Positions 34,708 to 46,097 of a stretch of DNA of 64,000 nucleotides are shown piece after piece. Position 1 is the stretch's first letter, and every line of letters starts with the position of its first letter. The stretch comes from Rhipidocladum racemiflorum. Lineage: Eukaryota; Streptophyta; Magnoliopsida; Poales; Poaceae. The notes beneath the pieces were generated by a model that ran no database searches, had not been told where the DNA came from, and was given only the letters and a program-made list of their open reading frames with translations. Location of the stretch: positions 1,116,001-1,180,000 of the forward strand of contig JAYEVF010000026.1 of NCBI GenBank assembly GCA_036346355.1, written 5' to 3'. The translations under genes were made by a program, and so were the position numbers.

Positions 34708-34861
34708 GGCACCTGTCTAGTCACGTCTAATCCTCTTCCTTTCTCTTCTTTTCTCAAACGCATGCAGATGCTTTCCTTCGCCCGTGAACCAACATGCCAT
34801 GTGCAGACTGCAGGCAATGAACTCCACCGTCTCCTTCAAAGCGAAAAAGCAAAAAAAAAAA

Positions 34862-35142
34862 GAGCCAGCTCATACACGAAATCCCCATTTTCGGGTATGA
34901 GGGTGCCACCTCATACCCGAAATCACCATTTTCGGGTATGGCTATACCCGAATTTCCTATTTTCGTTTACAGTATACCCGAAAATACTGATTTCAAATAC
35001 AGCAAAACCGAAATTCCTATTTTCGGGAATGGGTACACGAAATTCCTAATTTCGGGTAAGGTGGTGATTTATGTAAATATCCAATTATGTTGTGTAGATT
35101 TGTAAATACATGGCACATGTTGTATAGAATACCAATTTTTCC
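34862..35142. repeat. Right terminal inverted repeat of the large MULE
   Basis: The inverse of 19935-20215. It carries several TACCCGAAATCACCATTTTC and CCCGAAAATACTGATTTC palindromes and ends in CCAATTTTTCC next to the TSD. Confidence 0.88.
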
Positions 35143-35394
35143 TCTTTTGCATCATGATGGCCTACTACAATGGCTATGCGGATCTTCTTATTGGCCAGCC
35201 CTAAGTCATCTGGTCTGCAAACCACCACTTCCCAGTAGGCAGCGACGTCATCATTTGTTTCACTGGGGTATGGGACTTATTCTTCACAACAGTGATGGAA
35301 CCTTGTTGGTCTGGTCCACACCGACAAGCGGCAGGTCTATTGTTGATGTGCCTCGGTTTAGGAATCCTTGTGTGGCAGTCACTCTGTTAGGGAG

Positions 35395-36064
35395 TAGGGG
35401 TGGAATCGAGCCGAGCCGAGCCGAGCTCGTTGCATACATCGAGCTCAATCTTAAGCTCGGCTCGGGCTCGCTCGAGCCTCGAGCCGGCTCGCGAGCCGGC
35501 CTACAAGGGCACTGGCAAGGGCCCAAATGCCCTTCATTCTCACAAAAAAACGAAGCTCCTCCATCCATTCTCACCGTTCTCAGGCTCCAGCCTCCTCTAG
35601 GGTTCGGTTAAGAAGCAATTTCACATTTATGGGACGCCTTTTTAAGCACAGATGGTTAGACTGCTCTTTCAGTTTATAAAACTGCAAACATGTAATCTGG
35701 AAAAAGAATACTCCGCTTACTTTTATCTGTGCAAAAGTAATCAGTAGACCCAATACAAGACATTTGAAGTACTAAGAAGAGTAAACTCAAAAAGTAAGGT
35801 AAGACAAGCATTGCTCATTAGATGTCTAGCATTGGGTATACTGATTACTGTATTGTGAATTCATACCTTATATAACTCAATGACTGTCGAGCCTAACGAG
35901 CCTAACGAGCCGCTCACGAGCTGGCTCGGGCTCGGCTCGTTGGCCAAGCGAGCCAGGCGGTAGGCTCGGGCTCGGCTCGTTGGCCATGCGAGCCGAGCCG
36001 AGCCGCACCGAGCCGAGTCGAGCCCGAGCCGAGCCTCGAGCCTCGAGCTAAAATTCCACCCCTA
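35395..36064. mobile_element. Non-autonomous hAT element in the lectin region
   Basis: 670 bp with inverted ends TAGGGGTGGAAT / ATTCCACCCCTA and a perfect 8-bp duplication TTAGGGAG (35387-35394 and 36065-36072). Both ends are rich in GAGCCGAGCC/GGCTCGGCTC repeats that could fold back. Confidence 0.92.
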
Positions 36065-36243
36065 TTAGGGAGTCAATCTCACTGCCATTTTTTTCAGTAA
36101 CCAGTTCACCGGGTCAGATTAATCTTCATACCCAGCCAAATGGATTGCAGATTTGCAGTTTTATTTTTATTCTGCTGCATACACCCCCATGTTCGAACCA
36201 ACATTTTTAGGCGATGGAACAAGAAATTGTCATGCGATTGTAA

Positions 36244-36472
36244 GGGCGTGTTTAGTTGCTTGTACCAAGTGGTACATGTATGAGATTGTTCAAAAAAAGT
36301 TATCCATGTGTTTGGTTGTTTGAATAGAACCATCCCATCCTGTACTAAGTGATACAAATTTAAGGAATATTCTATCTAGATACTGAACCATTCAATTCAC
36401 CCAAAATATCGGAACCAAACGGTACAAGATCATCCTATCGAATTCAACTTTATCCTATCAACCAAAGCACCC
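36244..36472. mobile_element. Tourist-like MITE (PIF/Harbinger)
   Basis: 229 bp with imperfect inverted ends GGGCGTGTTTAGTTG and CAACCAAAGCACCC, flanked by TAA on both sides (36241-36243 and 36473-36475). Confidence 0.8.
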
Positions 36473-36739
36473 TAAATGGCAGCCTTGGATTTCCCAACCA
36501 AATCTTCACATTACCCCTGGCGAGATCAATGCAGTTCATGCGGCTAGAGAACGATGGGCATTTGCGTCTTTATGAAATGAAGGAGGCTGCCTTCCCGGTG
36601 GTGTTTGATGTGCTGAGCGATGATGTGAAGTTCTGTGATTACCCCTAGCCTGCGCGGTGAGTACAGTGTTTGTATTGATGGGCAGTCTTCTTGTCCCAGC
36701 TCTAGCTGTTTTAGGTCCCAAGATGAATGGCGTCCAGAT

Positions 36740-37185
36740 CAAGGTTTCACTTACCGAATTTCGAAAATCGGCTCGAAAATCGACAAAATCGAGCCGAAAA
36801 TCGATAAAAATCGAATGGTCTGAAAACTCAAATTTTTTGAAAAAAATTCAAAAATTTCGATATTTGATCGATAATCGCGATATTTGGTCGATAATCGCTC
36901 GATATTGCTCGATTATCGCGATATTTTCCTCGAAAATCAGTCGATCACGTAAACTTCCCCGTCGGTCGATTTTTTGAGCGATTTTCGGTCGATATACCTC
37001 GATAATCGCTCGATATGGCTCGATTATCGCGATATTTGTGTTGGACAAATTTTTTCAAATTTTGGAATTTTTTGAATTTTTTTTTTAATTTAATTGGTTT
37101 ACCGACCGGTATTTTATATCGTGTTGGCTCGGTAAGACCGATTATCGCGAAAATCGCCCGATTTCGAACGATAAGTGGAACCCTG
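36740..37185. mobile_element. Non-autonomous hAT element in the S-domain
   Basis: 446 bp with inverted ends CAAGGTTTCACTTACCG and CGATAAGTGGAACCCTG and an 8-bp duplication GTCCAGAT (36732-36739 and 37186-37193). Excision in thought rejoins the S-domain reading ...DEWRPDQ to GCIPLINLSC. The interior is rich in ATCGATAATCGCGAT. Confidence 0.92.
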
Positions 37186-37261
37186 GTCCAGATGGGTGCA
37201 TACCGCTGATTAATCTGTCTTGCAATCATATGCGCTATCATGAATTGTACCAGTTGGCAAC

Positions 37262-39225
37262 ATAGGGCTGGACAACTCCGGGAAGATGACGATCATGCTC
37301 AAGATCAACGGGGAGGGCTCAAAAGTCATCAGCCCCACCCTTGGCTTCAACATTAAGACCATCAAGTACCACAAGTATGTGTCCCCTCCATCTCTCTGTT
37401 TAGTCTGTTTGTTCAATTAGCCTCTTGCTACTGCATTATGATATAAAGGTTAGATGCTTGTTTTAACATGGAGTATTTTTTGAAATGTTACCCAAAAAAA
37501 TCCAAATGTAATACCATACTTGTTACATAAAAGGTGATACATTGCTTCAATTGATATATTTTAGTGGCATCAGATGTATCTTGTAATTGAAAAGTTTGAC
37601 ATCTGCACCTAGTTGACATAATTTTTGGGCTCATCTGTCGGGTGAGTGTTCACCCGATGCAATGCCGGTTTTGTTGGCCCGCTATTATAATGATTGTATA
37701 CTGACCTATATTTCAAATTTATTGTTGTCATATTTTACAAAATCTACTTTTTTGACATTAGTGTTTGTGGATCCAAAAGGATACACAAGTTGAATACAGT
37801 TAGTCTCTTAGTCCCAGTTATGCCCTCAAATATAGACGGTCTAAATTTGCTTGTTGTGGCTGTTCATTTGTGATCCTTTCTGCATTTTAGTAATATAAGA
37901 AGTCAGCACCTTTAAAACTAAATTATGAGGTCATGTTGTTCCCACAGTGTATAAGCATGCTCCAAATCCATATGGATGAGCTGAGGTCCGTTATATAGAG
38001 GAAGCAACTACTGTGTGATAAAGAATAGGGTTTCTGTCATTATATAAGTATCATAAATACAAGTACAATAGGATAGAATATCTTCGCTCTAGTACAAGTC
38101 TAAAAACTGGTGCTGTTAATAACATTATGCTATCCCCAGCTAACCAATATTTTGATTTAGGCTGCTTTTTTGTTAGTTGATTGTAAATTAGTGGTAATGT
38201 AGCTTTTAGTAATCGAGCTTCCAGATACTTTTTTGGTCCTAGAAACTTCAAAACCATGTCATATTTATAGTTTATCACCATTGGTATCAGCTAATTTGAA
38301 CCAAGGTTATTAGTGACTTCAGTGCCAACGATAGGAAACTTCTTTTGTTTTGTTTCATCTAAACCAAGTATCTAACTCACTTTCCAAATTAAACTTAATG
38401 AAGCTATCAGCGGTTCTAACATGATGTTTGATCCATCATTTGTTCTCTTTCTGTTTCATTCATTTACGCGGTTAATTGGTTTTATCTTTATTCCCCCTAT
38501 TTTACGAGGTTATATTAGCCTCTTAATTCAGTAATTAAATGATAGTCAGCGATAGGCAAAACTACTTGTCTATGCATCCCGGTGCTAATAATCGAAAAGA
38601 ATAAACAGTAGTTGATAACACTGGTGAGTCTGCTAAAATGTATTAGTAGTATTTCTAAAGAAGATCGACCATTTGCCTCCTCTCATATCTATCTGGCTAT
38701 CTGTAATGTTATGAAAGTAGAAATTGTAGCTTTATCCATGGTTGATCACCGACTCATCTATCTTGAAACCAGTGTATTAGTGTGGCCAAACAAGTTTAGC
38801 TTTTTGGTGTCATTGTACGCCTAGTCTATATTCCATTCATATTACCAACAAATTATGATGTATAGAATGTAGAATCACTCGGAACTTAATTTTCACCCAA
38901 AACATCTTTTAAGTTGATAACATCTGCAATTTGCGCAAGAACGGCTCACCTACTACTACTGTCCTATATTGCTTGGCTAAACAAGATCACCATTTGCCTT
39001 GTATCAGGTAGAATTATGTACGTGCAACATTGTGGATGAGGAAATTGTAGTTTTCCAGGGCTGATCACTGACCGATCAATCCATCTGGCTTTCAAGTTCT
39101 CAATTTGGAAGTGATGTCGGCATCGGCAATTCATAGGCTGCAACGCTTACACTAGGGAGGGGCTTCTTGACTGCTTCGATTGTCTAGTTCAAGACATCGC
39201 TTCTCGTATTTACGTGCTCGACTAA
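37262..39225 (+). pseudogene. ARL2/TITAN5-like small GTPase fragment
   Basis: Two exon-like segments of an ADP-ribosylation-factor-like 2 gene. The first (37265-37375) reads GLDNSGKMTIMLKINGEGSK then ISPTLGFNIKTIKYHK, which includes the P-loop and switch I and ends at a possible donor. The second (39118-39225) reads RHRQFIGCNAYTREGLLDCF then LVQDIASRIYVLD and a TAA, the end of the protein. The start of the protein and the middle exons (WDVGGQ and NKQD motifs) are absent. The intervening sequence is intron-like, with a partial internal duplication (about 38660-38766 and 38987-39094). ARL2 helps tubulin folding in plants. This copy sits between S-domain and kinase parts of the receptor pseudogene, so it arrived by transposition or rearrangement. 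I cannot identify the vehicle. Confidence 0.82.
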
Positions 39226-39601
39226 TTTGTTGTTTTTCGCTAGTTAGGATGCATAGTTTCTATAGGTGACCAAACCATCATGTTTAGATTTTACTTATGT
39301 GTGAATGAGATGTTATATTATAAGTAACACTATCTTGTTTAGATTTTACCTATATGTGAATGTTTATATGAATCTAATTTGAACGTGTGGATGTAAGGAT
39401 ATGATTAAATGCTTTCCCTGGATTTTTTCTGATTTTTTAGAGATTTTTTTAATGTTTGGGATTTTTATCCCGTGTCTTCCAAATGGTGGCCACGAATATT
39501 TTCTCAAGAGGGTTATTTTCCCAAAAAGATGAGAGGGATTCCATGTGCCCTTCAAAACCCCTCTTGAGATTTTATTCTGATTTCCCCCTTAACATTCAAA
39601 T

Positions 39602-41457
39602 TGAAAGATCGAGATGGCGATCAGAGGGAGGGTGAATGATCCCAAATCAAAATTTCCCAAACCTCCTGGACAAGTACAAACCAGAACAAAACCTCACTTG
39701 AAATAATGAAACACACAGAGGCTAAATCAGGCAAATTCTGCTGAGGCCGGTAGTACCGCAGGCAATAAGCTGGTAGTGCTGCTTGAGTGGTACTACCGCA
39801 TGTATATGGGAGGTCGTGCCGGGCTCAAGAACAGAGCACAGAAACAGCACGAACTTAAGAGAAAAAATGATACAACTTTCAATCTAAAGCTCCGAGTCAC
39901 ATGCAACTTAGTAGATGTGATCCTTAGGATGTCAGGAACTTATTCTACCAATCGATTCAAAGAATCAACTTCAAAGTTCCAACATTTTCCCAAGAGAAGG
40001 AGAATCGCACCAAGTTGATGCAAAAATCGTAATCTTCGATCTACACTTGCTCGTGGGATTTTAATGATCAAGATGGACTTGGATACCTTCTCACAAGTCA
40101 CAACAAGCCAGGGATCACGAAAAGCAACTCCAAAAATTCGACCTACAAAAGTTTTTTCATGATGAACATAGAGATCGATTTCTCACAAAAGATTGAACCA
40201 AGGTTGTCTAGATGATTGGAATATGATCTAAGTGAAGGTTCATCTAATCAATCTCTCATCCTTGACAACAAGAATCAAAAGCAAGTAGAAGGAGGGGAGG
40301 CAAATCCAAACTTGTGGAAATTAAATGCGAGAATGTAAATACTGAATTTAAATTGCGTAAAGTAAAGGCATAATGTAAATGCAGAATTTAAATTAAAAAT
40401 TTAGAGAAAGGATCTTTGTATTTCCTTGGAAGATTTTACAAAGCCTCACTTCATGTGGGCAAAACTCAAAGGAGCAACCAAAATCTTCTCTGAAACTTCA
40501 CAAGAGAAAGGCTACCCCTACCCCTCTTTTTATAATGTTCTAGAATCAATTCTCACCCTTGGATGTGTTGCTTCAATTCTAAGTTAACATCCAATAGCCA
40601 GGATTTGATCCCACACTTTCACTCATTGGGCTAACCCGAAACCCACTAACAAGCGGGTTTTGACCAACTAGCTAGCTTGACCACTACTCCAACTCTAAAA
40701 ACAAATAATCCAATGATCCTTGCCTCCTTGGACTACACCCGCTTCATCTCCGGCCATTCTCTGGCGAACTTTCAGCTAACTTGAACCTCCGGCCATCCCA
40801 TGCCTAGTTCCAGCCATCCTCCGCCTCACCACGACCATCAAACAAAGCCCTACATCCACAAAGACAAAAAAAACCTTCTTGGTTCCACCACGAACCCAAC
40901 GTATCAATTCCATACGAATCAGGGTTAGAACGGCCCGGAACAGATCAAAACAAATCAACCGAGTACAAATGCCATGTTTCCAATACAACATGAACCTTTA
41001 CGATTGTTTATGATTTTTTCTGTTGCTCAAATGTAAAGGTTGTCAATATGAAAAGGATGCGTCTCGAAATTCTTTACAACTTTCATGTAGAACACATAAT
41101 TTTTCAAGCACGGGAAAACCTCCAAAAATACGAATTACTGCAAGCTGTCAAAATAGGTCCGACGCAAAAGGCAAGGTCTGGCGCAAGCGTGAAAACCTCT
41201 GTTCCTTGGTCCGGCACAAAAGTGAAAACCTCTATTCTTTGGTCCGGTGCAAACGCAAGGTCCGGCGCAAACGTGAAATCCAATTACCTCGGTCCGGCGC
41301 AAAATGGAAGGTCCAGTGCAGCCTATCATACCGGCACAAATCAAAATGCTTCCAATTTGAAATCTATTTCAAGTCCAAACTTAAATATAAGCAAACCTAG
41401 CTCAAATAAAATCAAATACTCCTCACAAAATAGGATTGACCTTCACATGGTCCTACA
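39602..41457. mobile_element. Solo LTR, 1.86 kb
   Basis: It begins TGAAAGATCGAGATGGCG and ends GGTCCTACA, with a perfect 5-bp duplication CAAAT (39597-39601 and 41458-41462). No coding region. The inside has a short repeat (GGTCCGGCGCAAA, 41155-41320). The opening resembles grass LTRs that share an AGAGGGGGGTGAATAG-type motif, but I do not assign a superfamily. It arose from unequal recombination between two LTRs. Confidence 0.8.
41150..41330. repeat. Short GTCCGGCGCAAA repeats in the solo LTR
   Basis: About six irregular units of GGTCCGGNGCAAANGNGAAA. They create the Ala/Gly/Lys-rich open frames here. Confidence 0.7.
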
Positions 41458-41966
41458 CAAATAAGCCCTAAGAGTTCTGCCAATCCTACTTTAGCACATT
41501 TCAAAATACAGGGCAGCATATCAGCGGAAAGGACCAGGATTGCAGTTGGTTCTGCAGTTGGGAATCTTGCTTTATTTTCAATCGCTACCTTTATTGTTAT
41601 TTGGAGAAAATGTAAGAAAGGGGAAGAAGTATATTTTGGAGGCATACCTAGAGTACCAACACGGTTCTCCTATGATGAGTTAAAGATGGCTACAAGAAAC
41701 TTCTCCATGAGGCTTGGATTTGGGAGGTTTGGATCCGTTTTCAAAAGTAAAATAGGCAAGGAAACTATCGCTGTTGAACATTTAGAAGGTGCTGACCAAG
41801 TAAAGGAGCAGTTCTTAACAGAGGTTGAGACCATCGGCAGAATTCATCACATCGATATTGTTAAGCTTACTGGATTTTGTGCTGAAAAGTCAAAACAGAC
41901 CTCTGGTCCATGAGCACACGAGCAACGGTTCATTGGACAAATGAATATTCCACAGTCCATTTTTTA

Positions 41967-42246
41967 GCCCCCGTTTGGTACGGTTCCAGATTCTAGTAGA
42001 AACGGAAACGGTTCCAGATTCTTGATAGAAACATTTTAGGTAGAATCAGAATCACTTTCTGCAAACCGTTTGGTACGGTTCCAGATTCTAGTAAAAACTA
42101 GTGAAACGGGGTTGAGGGTGATTCAACCACGGCGTGGAAAAAGAAGAAACGTTCCGAGGAGAATCGTTCCGAGTTTTAGCCCATTTGGTTGGGTTTCTCC
42201 TAGATTCTAGTAGAAACAGCTCGGTTTCAAGTTGCCAAACAGGACC
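41967..42246 (+). mobile_element. Tourist-like MITE in the kinase domain
   Basis: 280 bp with imperfect ends GCCCCCGTTTGG and CAAACAGGACC, flanked by TTA (41964-41966 and 42247-42249). It interrupts kinase coding between IFHSPFF and TLSWKTG. A half copy of the same family is at 6602-6732. Confidence 0.85.
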
Positions 42247-42579
42247 TTACACTTTCTTGGAAGACCGGGCTTAACATTATCATGGGTATTGCAAAGGGCT
42301 TGTCGTACCTCCATGAAGAATGTAAAGAAAGGATCGCTCACTTAGACATCAAGACACAGAATATTCACCTGGATGATAGGTTTAATGCGAATTAAGGTTC
42401 TGATTTTTTATTATAAAAAACGATAAGTAGGGAAGAGAGCAAAGTCATGACTCGGATGCGAGGGAACGTGGATATCTTGCACCTGAATGGCTAGCTAGGT
42501 TCAAAGATGACTGAGAAGTTAGACATCTAGAGCTTTGGATGATCGGTCACAGAGAAATTTTACGCTCGATAACGTATGT

Positions 42580-42920
42580 AGTAAATAGTGGTAGTAGAAA
42601 TCAAAGGTATTTTGGGTTTTTCCTATCCATTCATCAAAGGAATTTTAGATTTTTTTCTAATTTGTTACAGTTTTAACTTCACCAAATACCTGATGATCTT
42701 CAGAAATTTTTTATCCAATCATCCGCCATTCATCAGGATCACAGGACGTGTTTTGCCGTAGATGATAAATAATATGATTGAATTTTTTACCTTTTTACCC
42801 CATTCTGAATTTTACTACCAATACTACAGGTGGTAGTATAACTAGATCTAAATTGATTTCAACCATTAGATTCAAAGGAATAAACGACTTATATTGATTT
42901 TAATCAACCGTAAAAGAGCT
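42580..42920. other. Unassigned insertion or decayed kinase segment
   Basis: AT-rich sequence between two kinase segments with GTGGTAGTAGAAAT near the left and CTACAGGTGGTAGTATAA inside. No clear ends or target duplication. Confidence 0.35.
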
Positions 42921-43180
42921 CCAGTCACAACCTGAAGAGAGAGTTCACCGTTAGTCTTCTGCGAGAAAAGGCTAGGTCCGGTCAGTTGTTTGGATTTAGT
43001 AGACAGCAGCAGCAATGACATGCAATTTCACAGGGAGCAGATTAGGGAAATGATGGAGCTTGCGATGTGGTGCTTACAGGTTAATAGCAGCAAAAGGCCT
43101 CTAATGTCAACAGTTGCCAAGGTGTTGAAAGGTGCAATGAGCTTACAGGCCACACCTCACTACAATCTTGCTGCCACTTA

Positions 43181-43468
43181 GAGCATCTCCAAGAGGGGCC
43201 CTAAATATGGCCATAACTTGAATTATAGGGCTTTTAGGGGAAAAGATCAACTCCAGCAAGGACCCTAAATTGTTAAAATTTATCAAATTGTTTTAGAGCC
43301 CATGGGAGAGTAGCTATATTTAGCAACTCTGTGATTGAGCTCTATCTTCGTTGAGTTTTAGGGCCTAATTGCTGGAGTGAATATTTCATTAGAGCCCTAA
43401 ATCTAATTAGTTGGGGTCCTAAATCAAAATTTAAGACTCATTTTTAGGACCCTCTCTTGGAGATGCTC
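43181..43468. mobile_element. Tourist-like MITE at the end of the kinase pseudogene
   Basis: 288 bp with inverted ends GAGCATCTCCAAGAG and CTCTTGGAGATGCTC and TTA on both sides (43178-43180 and 43469-43471). Its first base completes a TAG in the kinase frame. Confidence 0.88.
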
Positions 43469-43471
43469 TTA

Positions 43472-45862
43472 CGAACTAAACCAAAGCTGTGTTGCGGGGC
43501 CAGTTTCTTCGTACCTGCCTTCGGAAAAACATTTGTTGGGGCCTAGGTGATAGTTTAATTACAGCCTTTCCAAATAAACCAGTAGTATGGCCTATGGCTG
43601 GCCTCTAGCTTTGAACCACTTGTGAACTTGCAGACTCTCCGGTTTCTAAAAATGTTTTTGCATTTATTTTTTTGTTCACCATTTTGTTATTGTCACTCGT
43701 GTTTAGACCAAATTTAATTTTTGTTTAATTTTTGTTTGTGTAACAATTCCATTATATCAATTTTTTTATTTCACATGCAAATTGGGCTTACAGATGAACC
43801 CAAATGGATGCTGTTCAAATCACGTGCCATTCCACCAACCTCCCGTTACTAATGTTAAATCCAGTTAATGTTTCTTTCCTGAACCAATTTCAGTGAAACA
43901 ATACATAGTGAGTACGTACGGTACTTTCATGTTCACGGTATAGGGTAACGATCTGACATCTAACTCCACCATCAATCAGCACATGCAGTGATACTTTCAT
44001 TGTCGCCTTGCTCCCAAATAAAAAATGAAGGATTATTCATAAAGGCCTTAGTTATTGAAATTTTAGAAGTTGGAAGCGCGCTTCTATTGTGTTTTATAGT
44101 TTTTTCAGCCGTTTCTAAGTTCTCCTTAACTTTCCAATAGACTAATAGACATACCAGGTTCCGTCATGATTTCCCCCTTCCACACGTATATGCAACAGAC
44201 AGGTTAAAGCAAACTCAATAACTAATGTGTTCAGAGTGTAGGAACTAATCAAAGCTCCTCCCGCGACCTGCAGAACATGAGCACAAATTCTGGCTTTTGT
44301 TGTGATAAAAGCGGCATTAGCAAATTTATCATTAGTTTAATTCCAACCAAAGAATATAACCATGAATCAGCATTGTCATAAACACACATGCAAAGATATA
44401 TATGAAACAAGATATTTGATAATATCAAAGCATAAATACTCATAATTAGGTATTTAAGCTTGTACACGACAATGAAAAGTAATTCAGGCATACAACCAGC
44501 AAAATTGCTCAAGTTGATTTAATAGTGTTATCAGATGTCAAGCTGCCTTAGAGAAAGGCCTCTTCATCACTAGGGACAAGGTCATAGACAAATTTGTGAC
44601 AACATTACCATAGGATTGTAATCTACAATTTTCAATACTTGACAGTTACAAGAAACTAATCAATTGAGAACCTTTGACCAATATATATCTAATTGAATCA
44701 ATACTTAATAAAGCATACATAGCATATACTAGTCAGCCAACAAGAACATGGAAATGAAGCTAGCCGATAGAAGCAGGAACTAACAGAGACAAGTTAGAAG
44801 GTAATCCAACAATGACAGCTAACAAATATAGTTCCTACTGACAGCTGATAGCTATTTCCAGCAATAATAACAGCTGATAAGAATGCAAAAATAGTAAGCA
44901 ATTGATCCACAATATATAATAGCACTTAATTAAAGTAGACAATTGATCTAAATCAAGTATATGACAGCCGAAAATTTAATTGTTGTCACAAATTATCTCC
45001 CTAATGCCCAATCTTCATTGAACAATGCCCCTTTTGCATACAAGATCCCCAAGACTGCACAGTGTCTAGCCCCTTTGTAAGCACACAGAAATAGCACGAA
45101 ATAATTACAATGCACCGACTGAATGCCAATGCCAATGGCTAGGCTCGTCAAAGACGATGCCCTAGAGAACTATATTGCCGCTGTAATGCCACAGACTCAC
45201 AGCAAAACTAGTTTTGGAGATACAAAGCCACAGAACACCAGTTGTCCCGAGATACAACAGGAGCTGCTCAGAGACCAGAATCAACTCCCAGGCCGAGGGA
45301 GATGGTGCAGCCAAGCAAGCCGCGCAATGCTTGCGCTCAAAATCAACTTAACCGAGTATCAGCCAACCGAATTGAGTAGGAAAATCAAGGTGACAGTCGG
45401 CTAGAAACAAGCCAACAACACTTCAATCAAACCCTCAGAACTAGACAAAGCATTTGCCGAACCAATTTCTCAAATCCCTCAAGAATGCTTCTCTGAGATT
45501 GAACCCTAATCACCTCAGATTGCTCAGAGAAGTAGCATCCATAAGATGATTGAGCACAGATCAAGGACAGAAACAACTAGGGAACACAGAAAAGCCAAGG
45601 ATTCACCTCTTAATCACACGGATCTGAGAGGATTAGGGAATTGCAAATTGGGGTAATCAGAAGTTCTTGCTCTTCTTATTTTTTTACCCTGGACTCACCG
45701 CGACCTAAATAGGAGAAGTTGAGAAGAAGGAGTAGACGCAACGCGCGCCGAGTATGCCGCCTCTTCGCCGTCGCACGCGGGGAGGACGACATGCGACTCG
45801 ATCGCCGCCGTAGTTCACAAAACTTATTCCCAAAATCATTTTTTTATGAATAAATAAAAAAA
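43472..45862. other. AT-rich intergenic sequence
   Basis: I see no gene, RNA or repeat that I can support. The open frame at 45123-45404 has no recognised motif. Confidence 0.4.
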
Positions 45863-45865
45863 TTA

Positions 45866-46094
45866 CCGCTCCAACAGTTACCCTATCAGAATCCCAATCT
45901 CTCTGCACGCCCAAAAACTCCGGCCGAAGTGACCAGATATTGGACGCTCGTGTGCATTCCCAATCACTATTTTTGGTGTGGGGGAGGAATGAGAACTGTT
46001 GGAGAATGGCCTTTTTTTAAGGCCAAAAAACTTTAGAAAACTCCCAATTTATGGTTATTAAGAGTCAAATTATAGAAAACTGTTGGAGATGCTC
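45866..46094. mobile_element. Tourist-like MITE, diverged end
   Basis: 229 bp between TTA duplications (45863-45865 and 46095-46097). The right end ACTGTTGGAGATGCTC is of the same type as the MITE at 43181. The left end CCGCTCCAACAGTTACC has lost about 3 bp. Confidence 0.7.
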
Positions 46095-46097
46095 TTA

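Larger units (their letters stand above)
19935..35142 (-). mobile_element. 15.2-kb MULE with transposase, PMD and GRF genes
   Basis: The termini begin GGAAAAATTGGTATT and are long inverted repeats (about 280 bp). Outside them lies a perfect 9-bp duplication TCTTTTGCA (19926-19934 and 35143-35151), the hallmark of Mutator-like insertion. All recognised genes are on the minus strand: transposase (29219-31822), plant mobile domain gene (26416-28995), an acidic-tailed protein (22802-23225) and a GRF zinc-finger protein (21089-21608). Typical autonomous MULEs are about 3-10 kb, so this one is large. The intact transposase frame and perfect duplication point to fairly recent movement. The PMD gene is frameshifted. 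Target: the lectin region of a receptor-kinase gene. Confidence 0.93.
35152..43180 (+). pseudogene. S-domain (G-type lectin, SD2-5-like) receptor-kinase pseudogene in pieces
   Basis: Pieces in gene order: lectin domain 35152-35394 (VIWSANHHFPVGSD; DGTLLVWSTPTSGRSIV; ILVWQS); S-domain 36500-36739 (MQFMRLENDGHLRLYEM; GEYSVCIDGQSSCP) and 37194-37258 (GCIPLINLSC); membrane segment (LALFSIATFIVIWRK) and kinase 41463-41966 (FSYDELKMATRNFS; LGFGRFGSVFK); kinase 42250-42560 (WKTGLNIIMGIAKGLSYLHE; AHLDIKTQNIHLDD; YLAPEW); C-terminus about 42930-43180 (MELAMWCLQVNSSKRPLMST). The ATP-binding Lys of the VAVK-type motif reads Glu (IAVEHLEG). Several frameshifts, stops and seven inserted sequences break it. 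Family members sense extracellular cues at the plasma membrane. This copy is dead. Confidence 0.85.
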
